64,000 nucleotides of DNA, taken from Hirundichthys speculiger (taxonomy: Eukaryota; Chordata; Actinopteri; Beloniformes; Exocoetidae). Below the pieces are notes generated by a model. It saw only the letters and a list, made by a program, of their open reading frames with translations. It was not told the DNA's origin and did no database searches. The stretch covers positions 2,269,001 through 2,333,000 of the forward strand of contig JAGFBZ010000817.1 of assembly GCA_018398805.1 (NCBI GenBank), given 5' to 3'. Below, in pieces: positions 51,512-64,000 of this stretch. The position numbers and the translations under genes were made by a program. Within the stretch, counting starts at the first letter, position 1, and the number at the start of each line of letters is the position of its first letter.

Positions 51512-54500
51512 GGTTGCTGTCATAAGACCTCAAGAAGTGAGCAGATTGACGTGTACAATAAATCTTTTTGGGAGTCAGAAGATGATGGGACAGGTAATAC
51601 TGGACACGATTATCCTCAGCTGGTTATTGATAATCTTGAGTATTATTTTCCTCCCAATTTTGTTAAAACTAATAGGCAATACTGTTGCTCCTGAAGCAGA
51701 TCATATGTCCTAAACTAAGATTTTGTTTTCACTGGTCATTTTATAAGGATAATTGTAAGTAACAGGTCTACTCACTTTCAGTTTTCTGACTTTTCTGACT
51801 AGTTAACACATTTCTACTCATGTTTATGGGATTTCTGCTTTTGGGCGGATATTTAAAATATAACAATTCTTATGTAGGCTATTTGTTCAGAAGTGGAAAT
51901 ATTCCATGTAGGGGAACAAAAGTTATTGGAATGCAACAAATAAGTATTTACATGATGTTATACTGGGTTGTTCACTTATGGTGTATGTTGTTTGTAGAAA
52001 CAGATGTCTGAAGCCTTGTTTTAGTAAAAAAAAAAAAAAAAAACCCAGTGATTTCTCATTAGTGTCATTCAAGCTACATCACTACTGTCTGAAACTGGTG
52101 TTCCAAGCCTGGACTATCATTTCAGTGTGGACTATGTTTTGAAACCACGCTATATCAATGCTGACCATATGGTGGCAGCATATTACAAGAAAGTTCATGT
52201 CAGTTCTGGTCGTTAGACCCAAGGATGTGTATTTATAGTGAGAGAAAAAGCCTGTTTTCACCAAGCAGTACAGTCCAGCTCTGTGCGGTTGTAGGCATGT
52301 ATGCAATTATTTGTATGTTGTTTTTTTTTTTTTTTTGTATAATCAAAAGCTGCATACTATACAATAGTGGATTTTGGTTCTCTTCTACTGGGCTTTAAGG
52401 TGGATGATCAAAATGGAGCTAGAAGTACTGCAGTCAGCTGACTGACAATGGATCTTCTCTTCCATGCCACATGGACATGAACAGAAAATGCACCATTTGA
52501 AGTCTTTTCTCAAACAAAGCTTAGCTTCTTTTTTCAAAAAGGAGAGAAAAAAAAATGTTTTGGATGTCCTTCACTGTTGTACTTTCTAAACTAAAATGTG
52601 TTCTTCCTGGATTTTACTGACTGGAGACACTGTGTTATAATGTGTATTGTGACACTAAGGTATAATGTGCTGTTACATAGCAGAGGTAGCTGCAGCCAAC
52701 CAGCCAAACACCTGACAGAGGAAACACAAGCTAGATCAGGCCTTACCATTCCAGACATTACCGTACACACCCAAACTGAGTTGTACTGTTCAGTGGAAAT
52801 GTGGCTGAAATGGGAATTACAAGGCATGCTGGTCCGTCACCATAGTATTGTTAGTCGCTCTTTTGTCAACCCCGCAGATCCATATTTCTCCATGTGGTCA
52901 GAAGTATTGCTACAGAGAATGGCATTAAAATTTAAATTGTCAACAGTTAATTGAATCTCAAGCAAATCTGGATGAAAGGTGAGTTGCACTGCTTGTAAGG
53001 AAAAAAAAAAGCATAATTAAAAAAAGTTTAGGAAATACACCTGGCTCTTCTGCATTCGTTTGAATCTTTTAATCGTTCTGACAATGTTTGAAGACGGCTC
53101 AGAGGTCCGACTCTTTTGAGCCCATTTGAATTTACATTGTGCGTGATTACATTTCCACGCTACTGTTCATTTGAAACCAATGATACATGAGGTGCATTTG
53201 CTCATTTGCACACACCTTGATGTGTCTCGAATGAATCCTAGTATCAACATTTCAGAAAGAAACACGTTTCAGCCAGAATCCTTAACCAAGTGAAAACTAA
53301 ATAAGGCATGTTTTCATAAAGTGCTGTTTTTTTTTCTTCCCTACATACATCCATACATACAAGGAGAGCGTATGTCAGTGTCTGAAATTTATTTTTACTC
53401 TGTTTTAATAAAAGGTTTGCACAGGTGTTGTTCAGTTCTGCCATGTGTTATATTGGTGTTAGAGAGTTATGCACAGAGAAGAGCAAAGCCTGAGGCAGTC
53501 CATGTGCAGTCTAAGTGTGCTGATGTTTGCATGGGGAAATGTGTTGACTGTTCTGTGCATAATGTGTGGATTGAGGCGAGGCTGACAGTGACAGAAGCTT
53601 GAATAGTGAGAATAAAAATTTAACCTGCACGGCTGGTGAAGGAGCAGTCCAGCAGCACCTTATTAGTTTCTTCCAAGTGTCTCATTGAGGGAGGGAGGGT
53701 GCCTTTCATTAAGTGAGATTAAATCACATCAAATGCCTCAGCAGCATGTCCTCAAGCCAAAAGCTCTCCTTCCCCCCTTTAAAAAAAGACAAATACATTT
53801 CAGAAAGGATTTGCTCTTTTCGTTGGTGGCTGCTTGACAACTGGTTCCAGTGTTCCAGCTGCGTGACAGGAATGTCACGGCAAGAGGAAGTGTAAGGCGA
53901 TATTTTTCGACGTTGCCCTTTTCCTGATTCCACACCACCTCCTCTTCACCAGCTCGCGACATGTTCTGAAGAAGCGCTGCTTTGCACCCGTCAAGACTGA
54001 TAACTGGCAAAGATGGGTTGAATATGGCACCACGGGATCCATGGTGACAGCCGACAGAGAGATGGTCTACGACGTCTCAGAGAAAAAACAGCACGACAAC
54101 AACTCCAAATTAGGAAACATAAAAATCTATTTTGATAATTGTTCCATAAGCACTACTGAATGAGATACTGAACACAAGAAAGAGTCCTGGAGAACGTACA
54201 GTCCATAAATCTGATTTATTTTGATACCATATGTTTTATATTCATTCCAAATACTTGCTAGAGCAGAATAACAGAATTTTAATGTCCATTTCAACAAAAA
54301 TCTGTCACGCCTCAAGCACCATGAGTTTGTATTGTCTCTAGTATATACAATTACGTATACTCCATATTGTTTTTGCTTACAGTAAGTTATACTGTACATA
54401 AATAAAGCACGCATATCCCTCTTGATGTCAGACTCAAGAATATTTTTTCTTCTCACCATCCGCAGTTTCTTAATCCTAAAACAGAGGCACTGATTTGTTC

Positions 54501-54681
54501 CTTTTTTCAAAAAGAACATAAACAACCTCAAGACTCTGATCCATCTGTTAAACCGTCCTCCTCGTACTATTTTGGCAAATGTTTCACGGGGAAGAAAAAT
54601 GGAAAGTGCTTGATCCAAAGCAACATAATAGAAAAGGAAAAACAGCTCACTATATAATTTTCCTAACAGTGTGTGTATATA
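51512..54681. other. PNISR-USP45 spacer, no gene recognised
   Basis: AT-rich, with A and T homopolymers (52027-52043, 52320-52336). Overlapping frames at 51506-51713 and a 163-codon minus frame at 54127-54618 are the only coding-like signals, and neither resembles a known family. Confidence 0.45.
54127..54618 (-). other. Orphan open reading frame, 163 codons
   Basis: Minus-strand ATG-to-stop frame beginning MDQALSIFLPRETFAKIVRG, basic and aromatic-rich (Arg, Lys, Tyr, Phe), with no motif I recognise. It is long for a chance frame in AT-rich DNA. It stops about 64 bases left of a Tc1 element. No splice partners, no repeat and no start context beyond an ordinary ATG; most likely non-coding. 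Confidence 0.15.

Positions 54682-56269
<1,588 letters not shown>

Positions 56270-56354
<85 letters not shown>
56270..56354. repeat. (TA)n microsatellite
   Basis: Long TA run directly at the right end of the Tc1 element. Confidence 0.9.
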
Positions 56355-56362
<8 letters not shown>

Positions 56363-58143
56363 ATATCCCCCCCCCAATCTTATTGAAGGCATTTAGGAAA
56401 AACATCTGTTACTGTGAGGATTCTTTACAGAACATTTTTATGGGTTTCTATGTTGACCCACAGTTACTGCAGACTCAAATGACAATGAAGGCAGATCTGG
56501 TACTTGGTTAATTTGATGAACATTGTGTCTTTGTGCAGAGACACGTGAAAAGTATACAGACGACCTTGAGAGACTGAATGTTAGAGAAACTGAATAAAGT
56601 AAACTCTGCTCAGACTTGAAATCCATCTTTGGCAAACGTAGGTCGCTGATAGTCTTACTTTTATACATTCTGATGTAAAAAACACACAAACTACACACGC
56701 AGGCTGTAGTATAATTACTGTGCTACTTTTGTAAGGTGCTATGTGCAGCAGTCTGAATCCCTCTGTAAACCTGAACCACTGTTTGTTGTGATGGCTGGGT
56801 TTTATTATAGCGTTATTATAAAGAAACAGCTGCTTGCCCAAACTGTCGCCTGGCAATATTTGCAGGTTTCTTAAATGGACAAATTTGAATTATTTCTTCT
56901 TGTCTTCACATCAAGGGTTTATTGCTGAGGACAAACATGTGAATTATTTTCAGAAGCACAACAAACTTTTTTTTCCATGTTAAAATGTTTAAATATGTTT
57001 ACATTTCATTGGAAATGTCTTACTTTTAGAAAGCGTTGCCATCCTGGTAGTCTCTTGCAACAACTGTGTGTTGCTTTAGGGTTTAATGTCACACAACGAT
57101 CAAACTAGCTCACAGAACTACAGTGGACATCACATCAGAGATGATAAAGAAACTCATGAAAGTAATGTTGGAAGGGAAAATGAGATTGCTCTAACAAAAG
57201 ACCAAACAAGAGCCAGTCTTGAACAGTGTCTCAAGTTTCTTAACTTCGACAGCCTATAAGGGGGCCTGCTCATTCACAAAGGTCACAAGTTTTTCTGCAA
57301 CTGATACAGCTGCACCATTTCAAGGGCCGTCATAACCATAACTATTTAAAAAAATGTATTTTTTCTAAAAGTAATAGCAATTAACAATAATCTTTTTCAG
57401 TCCAGTCTGTGTTGAATCCTAACAGATTTATATTTAGTAGTATTAGGCCCTTTGGCTGCCACCTTTCTGTTGCGAATTTAACAAATCATCAGGGGCTGAT
57501 TTAACATAGGATAAACAGGGGGTGGCACCTGGAAAACAACTTTAAAATACTGATGGAAATATGTCACTTCTTTCAGTTCCATCTATTTATATAAAGGTGA
57601 ACAGATGCACATAGCACCTCCGAGCTACATTCACCTGTCTCTCAATCTTTCACACATATGCACACACACGCGTACACATAACTGACATCAACTAGTCAGT
57701 GCTGATTGCAGTTTAGCATGCAGTATTTCTGCTCATTTTCATTTCCACTTAGCTACTGTCGCAAACTCCATCATGCAGTTTATATCTCTGGCATGTAACT
57801 GCGCCTGAGATAAATTAGAAACATTTAACAGCTCCAGATCATAACACTCTCTTCCCCTGACCTGTCTTTAAAGGGCAGGAGCTTTAAAATAGCAAACATA
57901 AATGAAAAACTGTGCAGTGAACTAGAAAATAACTTTAAAATCTATTTCTTATGTTTTGTCTTACATATCCTTGATAATTAGAATAGACAATTTATACAAG
58001 TCAAGTGAGTGAACTGTAAAACATTTCCCTTTTGTTGCCTCCATCTATTCACAGATACAGTGTATGGGGGTTGGAGGGGCTTTACCAAAACGATTAAAAG
58101 AAAAACAGATATGTAGAAAAAAAAAATACTTTCACTGGTCACA
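56355..58143 (-). other. Downstream of USP45: 3' UTR and spacer
   Basis: Part of this stretch is the USP45 3' UTR. A candidate AATAAA (plus TTTATT) lies at 56918-56923, and weaker hexamers lie nearer the stop. No other exon or known repeat was recognised. Confidence 0.4.
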
Positions 58144-61100
58144 TTATAGCATTTCCTCATAGAAGAGCAAGTATGCCTGAGAGTTGAGCACCCTTGACTC
58201 CGGTACCATCTGAACAGTGGTATCGCTGACGTACACCCACTGCCCCTGGGAGCTGCTGCTGGTGTCCCTTGCACCTGAAAACACATGACATATATACCAT
58301 CATGAGATGCAGCGGCTCCTGGGGTGAGGAGGCTGTCAAAAAGTATGAAGAGACAAAAATAGGACATCAAAAGAGGAAAGTCCTGATTTGCACTCATCTT
58401 TTGTGGAGTGGCTGCCAATAAGACTCACGTCTACTTTGAGTGCGTGCTTGAGCAGAGTTCCATAACAGTGAATCTAAAATAATGCAATCAATTGAAAAAA
58501 CTGGACCTAACTACAGATGATCTATCTAATAATGAAATGTTTTGTGAGCCTGTGTCTCATAGGGACCAAGAGTTGCACGCTGCTCTGACAGTCTATGAAG
58601 CTGCTACCAAGAGAGTTTAGTTCTACTATTAGCCCTGTGGCATGTGGCATGAGTCTCTGTAAATTTAAGTTACAGAGAGAAGAAAAAAAAACCGTTGGAA
58701 TTAACTGTTTTTTTGCATTAATTTGTCATAAAAATGATCTGGTCTTCATCTAAGTCACAAATAGCAAACACAATGTGCTTAAGCTGATAACACACATATA
58801 TGCTTTCTTATGTCTTTACTTGAAATCATGCATTAAACATTCAACAGCGCTGTTGGAAAATGTCACTGAACTCTTTCAACACCGTTTATTCTTGGTCAAC
58901 ATTCAGTTTGGTGCTGTTGGGGTTGACTGAAAATTGGCTGAACCTTGTGTGACCTGTAACACATTTGTAGTGTTACTTGAGTTAATTATGTTTTGTCAGA
59001 AGTGAACTTGGCTGACCTTTAAAAAAAAATTAGACAGCCAGCACAACCACAACTTCTTCATTTTGTAGCAAATATATTAAGTTTCCTTCTTCAGTTAAAT
59101 ACAGGATATGTAGACTTTTGGCTACATCAAATCCAAGCACTTAATTATTTTCAGGGTTCATTTTCAAACTTTCATCGGACTTTACTCGAGCTGTAGGAAA
59201 TTCTATTTTCTAACCCTAAACCTAGCCAAGAGCTACCTAAAGTACTTGTTTGCAGTCACTGGTGCCAAAGTAGTTTTAACTAGCTAATAACCCCAAGGTT
59301 TCATTCACTGTTAATACAGCACTATTAATGGAGGTGTTCAATAAAAACATGAGAAATTAGAAGAGTTTGTGTGTTATGAGCTGAAACCCATTGGGTTTAA
59401 TGTTTAATTAATGTGATTTAGATGAAGATTATATCACATTCTAAAGGCAGAGAAGAACATACCCCATTTGAAAGAGCGTGTACAGCTAAATTATCGGGCA
59501 TTGTGCCTTCTCTATGGCTTGATGACGCAATGCTCCTTCCTGTATTTATTAAACACACCATTCTACAGTCTTTGTATTGAACACTACATACTGCTAGTTT
59601 CCTAACGGACAATTTGCCACTCTCAAACTCCATATATGTGCTCCATCCACATCCACCAAATCCCCATCAACATCATCAACTCTACCACCATCAAGAACTT
59701 TGGCAGTAGCATTCTTAACAATATTAGTTGCCCTAAAAAGAAATCTCTTAATGTTGTCTCGATCTAACCTTCTTGCTCTCCGTGTCATGTGACAATGAAG
59801 TAGGAGTAATTGAAACCTGATATCAATCAATCTTAAACCATCATTAAAGTTATAAATATCACGCTGGCATGACTGGTTCGAGTGACTACCATCAGCTCAC
59901 GACAGGAACATCCTGCGCCGATCATACACTTTCCCTCTAGCCGCTACCCACTAACCGCTACCCGCAAATTGCGGATTTAGGAACCTTCCACTAACCGCTA
60001 AGGCAATCTTCCGCTCGCTAGAGCCGCTACCTGTTATGCCGACTCCCTTACTCACATTGTAGGTGTGGCAATGGGCGTGTCTTTTGCCCTTTCCGCAAAC
60101 TCGGTATCTTTTGATCGCAGGTGGCGGGTAGCGGGTGATCAGACCACCCGCTACCCACCACTTGGCCATTTGGACGCGCGTGCAAGAGCGCGTCCAAATG
60201 GCATCAACGTGCGTCCACCTGGTCACATGTGGAGGTGCACAAATGGCTCTACCTCTCGAATTAACTCTTGTATAAAAACCGTGATTTAGCCTCAGTTGAA
60301 CCCCTGAGAAAATAGCAGAGATTGTCTTAAACAGCTTGCTCGCCAGTTAAACCATAGACAACCAGAGTGTGTTTACCGGCAGCGCACCGACTATCTGGGA
60401 CTTTCAGGTAGCCGATAGGAATTGTCTGTGTAAGAATATTTTTATGTATATATCCGTGCAGAGGAGGAGGAGGAAGGAAGAGGAGGAAGCTCTACAGCAG
60501 AGTCCAAGATGAGCTGTGCATGAGAGCTGCTCCGATCTGGATGAAAAGACGCTTCATAGCGGTTTGCGGGTAGCGCAACCTGCTCTTAAAGGCAATGGCT
60601 ACTGACGCACTGATTGGTTTAACAGGTGGAACGCCCTAACCACTCCTATGCGTAATATAGCGGTTAGCGCAGGTGGGATAGCGGGTTTAGCAAGGTGGAA
60701 GATTGCGTTCTTTGCAGGGTAACGCCCCTCCCGCTACCCCTAAATAGCGGCTTTAGGAGATCTGGCAGAAGATCGGGCCCACTGTGTTCATACGGATGTT
60801 CACAGGAAAACAATCGCGCCGTAACAGTTTTTTGCACTCGTGCATATGTTTCCAAATATACATTTTGAGGTACAACAGATAAAATTTCAGTCACACGTAA
60901 ATCAGAACAGTCACAATTTTGAGCCCTGAATTATTACTATATTTATTACGAGGCTGCCACACCACATGGTGCACATTTCCATTCCTTTAGAAAAACTTCA
61001 TGGGTCTTTATAAAATTCCAAAACTTTTCCAGACCAGAAAATTCCCATTTTCAAATTTTATAACTTTTCAAGGTTTTCCAAACCATACAAACCCTGCATA

Positions 61101-64000
61101 TATAAAACATAAAACCCCACTGTTATCCTGTATAAGCTGGTTGTTTATGTTTTTAATTAAACCAGCTATCACAACGTTTTTTTGTCAGCAGTCAGTGAGA
61201 GGACACGTTTAGACCACCGTCATCACGAACATGGCCTCCAAATAAAACAAGTCTTATTTTAGCTTGACAGCAGCAAGGACAACTGCTTCGTTGAGTTTTT
61301 TCAGATACCTTTCAATACTATTCCATAAATATGGACAATCTCCTTGAGGGGAGCAACAGAAGAGAAAACAACACGGTTCTATTGAACACAAAGAGCTGGA
61401 TTCAATCTGTCTTCAAGGTTACAAGGAGTCCAGACTTCGCTGCACAAATGCCGACCCCATTCATGAACCTCAAACAAACACAGAGAGACAAAAAAAAATA
61501 GATAAATGGTATTAAAAGAGCTCATCCATCCCTGACCTGGCAGGTTCTTGTGGTGCTGTTCTGTCCTCCTCTGGGGAGCACGAACTTTAACATATGCGGT
61601 GTAATGTCCCCCTCGCATTGAGCCGCTGTGTTCAACAATCCCATAAAGGCTGTACAGGACACGTTCACCAGCTGCCAGGTTCTAAAAAATTAAAATAAAT
61701 AAATACATATAAATAGGACTAAAGAAAGGCAGACACATAGAAGATTTCGAAGATGAGTACCAATCAATGACATTGACTAAATATTACTGAAGTAATGTGG
61801 CAAAAAAAAAACATATCAGAAGACAAAGGGAAAGTTTAAAAAGTTCTTAATCAGAAATTTTACACAGAAAGAATTAATTAAATGTAAGGTAAGTCAAGTA
61901 TTTTCCCGCTTGAGCCTTACTTGTAGTCTTGGCATATTTTGTGACATTTTGGCAGCAGAGGTGCGATACCTTGCAGGATGCAGAGCAGAACGGAGCCAGA
62001 TCCAGGATCAGAGGAAAATCAACATGGCGGTTCACCTTCCGTAGATTCATCCCTGCCTTAATGTGCACACATACACAGACATATAACAGAATGAGTGCAT
62101 AGGAAACATAATAGGAAACAAAACAGACATACTGTACCACAGAGTGGATAAGACACAGAGGTCAACACTTGCATAAAGGGGGAAAATAAAAATAAAAACC
62201 TCAATAACATGAGGGTGTGAATGTATGTGTGCATACCTGGTGGAAACGTTTCAGATGCAAAGTGATGACGGGAGGCAGCAAAGATATGAGCATCTGCTTC
62301 CTGGCACTCGTGTAAATTTTCTCCACCTTCTTATCTACACAAACAACACAAAATACTGACATGTCAGGTTTGATTGTTAAATATTGAATTAGCCTCCCTC
62401 ACAATATAAGCCACAAATTGTCTGTAAAAAAAAAAAAAAGAAAAAAGAAAAGAAAAGGTTTGACTTATTTATTTAGAAAATAAAGAAAAACAGACCAAAA
62501 AAGCCAACAACACATTAATGACTAGTTTTAACAGGCCTGTAGAGATGCCTGAAGAAATGGAGAATTGACAAACAAAAAAAAAAAAAACTGCATGCAGTCT
62601 TTAAGACACAAGTAAGAATGTGCAATATTACACATTTAGAAACACGTGAAGGAATTAACTCACCGGTGGCCACTGACGTCAATTTGAATCTGAATACTTA
62701 CAGCCATTGACTCAATGGCAGCCAGTGAGTTAAGGATCAGCCATAGAGTGAAATGTGAAATTTTTCAAACATTAGGAGTACGCTTACAAAGAGCAAATGA
62801 GTGGACGGTGCTTCAGGGATAGACTGACTGTGTGTCTATGCATTTTTACTAATTTTAGCAGAACGAAAGCTATTTGTTAGAATATATTTTAACTCCTGGG
62901 TACAATTAACACTCTGCACATATGAAAAAAATACAAAGCTGTGATTTAATAATAATATGAACAAATATATGACAACAATTAAGAGCCATTTTGTAATGAA
63001 GCTACACCGGATCATACATTTCCATTGACTGGGTGTTCTTCAACAACACATGCTTTATAGCTATTCCAGATATTTTGTCCTACCTGCTGAGCTGCTCTTG
63101 CGCAGCTGCTTCTGCCTGCGTTCAGTACAGCTCTCACAGAGTAGCTTGTTGTTGCCCATTAGCAGTTCCACAGAGGTGAACTGGTGGAGGCAGGACTGGA
63201 TGGAGCACTCTTTGGAGCTGGGAGTGTAACTGTGGGACAGTGCCTGGAAGGCTCCCTGGTGGTGTTGGTGGTGGAGATGATCTCGGCTTTGAGTTTCTCC
63301 TTGTTCTCCTAGAGAACACTGAGTAGATGCAGAGATGTCACCTGGCATGAAGCCCAAGTTGACTTTAGAAACTCCAGTAACCAGCTGCTCTACAGCCCCA
63401 CACTGCCTAGTCGAGGATGATGATGAGGGAGAGGAGGAAGAGACAGCCAGAGGTGGAGCGAGGGTAGAAGTGGATACGTGTCCATGGTTGTGGGTGGAGG
63501 ATCGTGGAGCCCACTCGCTCTCAGAGGCCTCACTGTCAGCATCATTACTGCTGTCCTGAGCGCCTGACTCTCTTTCACTGCCATCCGACAGGCTGCCAGC
63601 AGCCGCCATCTTACAAACCGAGACGCCCCGAGCTGATCCCCCAGCTATCTCCTCCTCCTCTGGTCGCTCCACACCACAGCCTGCTCCCTTCTCTTCCACA
63701 GAGCTAGAAGACCTCCTGCTCAGCTGCTTCTGTGGGAGAGGAAATGTGATGTATTACAAATGCTGGGGGCTAATACATTAGAGTGATCAGGTCACTTTTA
63801 TGTAACAATTAGTTTCACAATTCAAGTATTCCATTACTAGTTATTCTGCCAAATAAACAGTCTGTCACCATTGACATTTTACAGTATCTGTGACTGTGTC
63901 TTCTTTCAACACACACAAAAAGAGCCAAAGGAAATGCCATTTTGCAGCCAGTCCTGGTTATATGTCTGCACATCTGCAGCTCACCTTGTTAGGCAGAGAG
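58144..64000 (-). CDS. usp45: Ubiquitin carboxyl-terminal hydrolase 45, 3' part
   Basis: Exons (5' to 3'): 63985-64000 (partial, runs off the edge), 63084-63729, 62237-62334, 61970-62056, 61537-61681, 58144-58274; phases close through TAA at 58144-58146. USP45 is a cysteine deubiquitinase reported to act on ERCC1 in DNA repair. Visible here: an acidic Ser-rich insert ([19 protein letters not shown]) and the second half of the USP domain. That half holds [20 protein letters not shown], the zinc-ribbon-like [44 protein letters not shown], the catalytic-His box [16 protein letters not shown], and the final [20 protein letters not shown] with [10 protein letters not shown]. The zinc-finger UBP domain and catalytic Cys box lie beyond the right edge. 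Confidence 0.96.
59917..60780. mobile_element. GC-rich, hairpin-rich insertion in a USP45 intron (class uncertain)
   Basis: A sharp change to GC- and CpG-rich sequence in an AT-rich intron. CCGCTACC/GGTAGCGG-type motifs recur many times in both orientations. The left start GCCGATCATAC...CTCTAGCCGCTAC and the right end, read backward (GGGCCCGATCTTCTGCC... CCTAAAGCCGCTA), are loosely inverted. CAATCTTCC recurs near both ends. Two adjacent hairpins sit mid-element (60121-60161 and 60165-60202). A short charged reading frame (about 60460-60560) might be a transposase relic. PIF/Harbinger-like or foldback ancestry is possible; I see no clear target duplication. Confidence 0.5.
60121..60202. repeat. 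Tandem pair of strong hairpins
   Basis: The first hairpin pairs GTGGCGGGTAGCGGGTG (60121-60137) with CACCCGCTACCCACCAC (60145-60161), one mismatch, 7-base loop. The second pairs GCCATTTGGACGCGC (60165-60179) with GCGCGTCCAAATGGC (60188-60202), perfect, 8-base loop. Confidence 0.85.
62335..63083. other. USP45 intron, nothing recognised
   Basis: AT-rich intron with A-rich runs near 62430-62450 and 62570-62587; no repeat family or RNA gene seen. Confidence 0.5.

Noticed and set aside
52598..52954. 118-codon plus-strand frame
   Set aside because: No recognisable domain, no splice context, unremarkable composition; treated as chance.
57978..58418. 146-codon minus-strand frame overlapping the last USP45 exon
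   Set aside because: It is a different frame from the conserved [10 protein letters not shown]...LLFYEEML reading and crosses the exon boundary into intron.

Overview
This window is nuclear DNA from a vertebrate, almost certainly a teleost fish. It holds four intron-containing genes whose exons join with GT/AG boundaries and conserved phases. The introns and spacers carry typical fish transposons: Tc1/mariner, hAT miniatures, non-LTR pieces and a tRNA-headed SINE. No prokaryotic, organellar or viral gene order is visible, and I cannot name the species.

Layout, with all four genes on the minus strand. FAXC (coding 5828-22961, six exons, 415 codons) has a probable long 3' UTR reaching about 2670. 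COQ3 (coding 26261-35532, six exons) lies next; its fourth exon carries two apparent one-base insertions that break the methyltransferase frame. PNISR (38443 or 38947 to 49129, ten coding exons plus a likely tiny last exon) ends in a long Arg/Ser-rich exon. USP45 enters from the right edge; only its 3' part is present (58144 to beyond 64000, last five exons plus 16 bases of another), holding the catalytic histidine box. The order FAXC-COQ3-PNISR-USP45 in one orientation is the order I recall for human 6q16, so this is a conserved syntenic block, not a functional operon.

The genes do unrelated jobs: FAXC is a metaxin/GST-fold membrane-anchored protein linked to axon development, COQ3 makes ubiquinone in mitochondria, PNISR is a nuclear SR-type splicing-associated protein, and USP45 is a deubiquitinase linked to DNA repair.

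The rest is introns, UTRs and mobile DNA. Several elements can be delimited to the base by terminal inverted repeats plus target duplications: hAT at 7075-8273 (with a decayed BED-finger transposase start) and 20642-21292, Tc1/mariner-type at 19975-20440 and 54682-56267, and a nested pair (49904-51386 with 50530-51307 inside). I found no CRISPR array, tRNA or rRNA gene, and no convincing new biological system. The points most worth checking are the COQ3 frame breaks, the PNISR terminal exon, a GC-rich hairpin element in a USP45 intron, and two candidate plus-strand exons. Exon boundaries were read by eye; exon-phase sums close exactly for FAXC, PNISR and the visible USP45 exons, and for COQ3 except for two extra bases.
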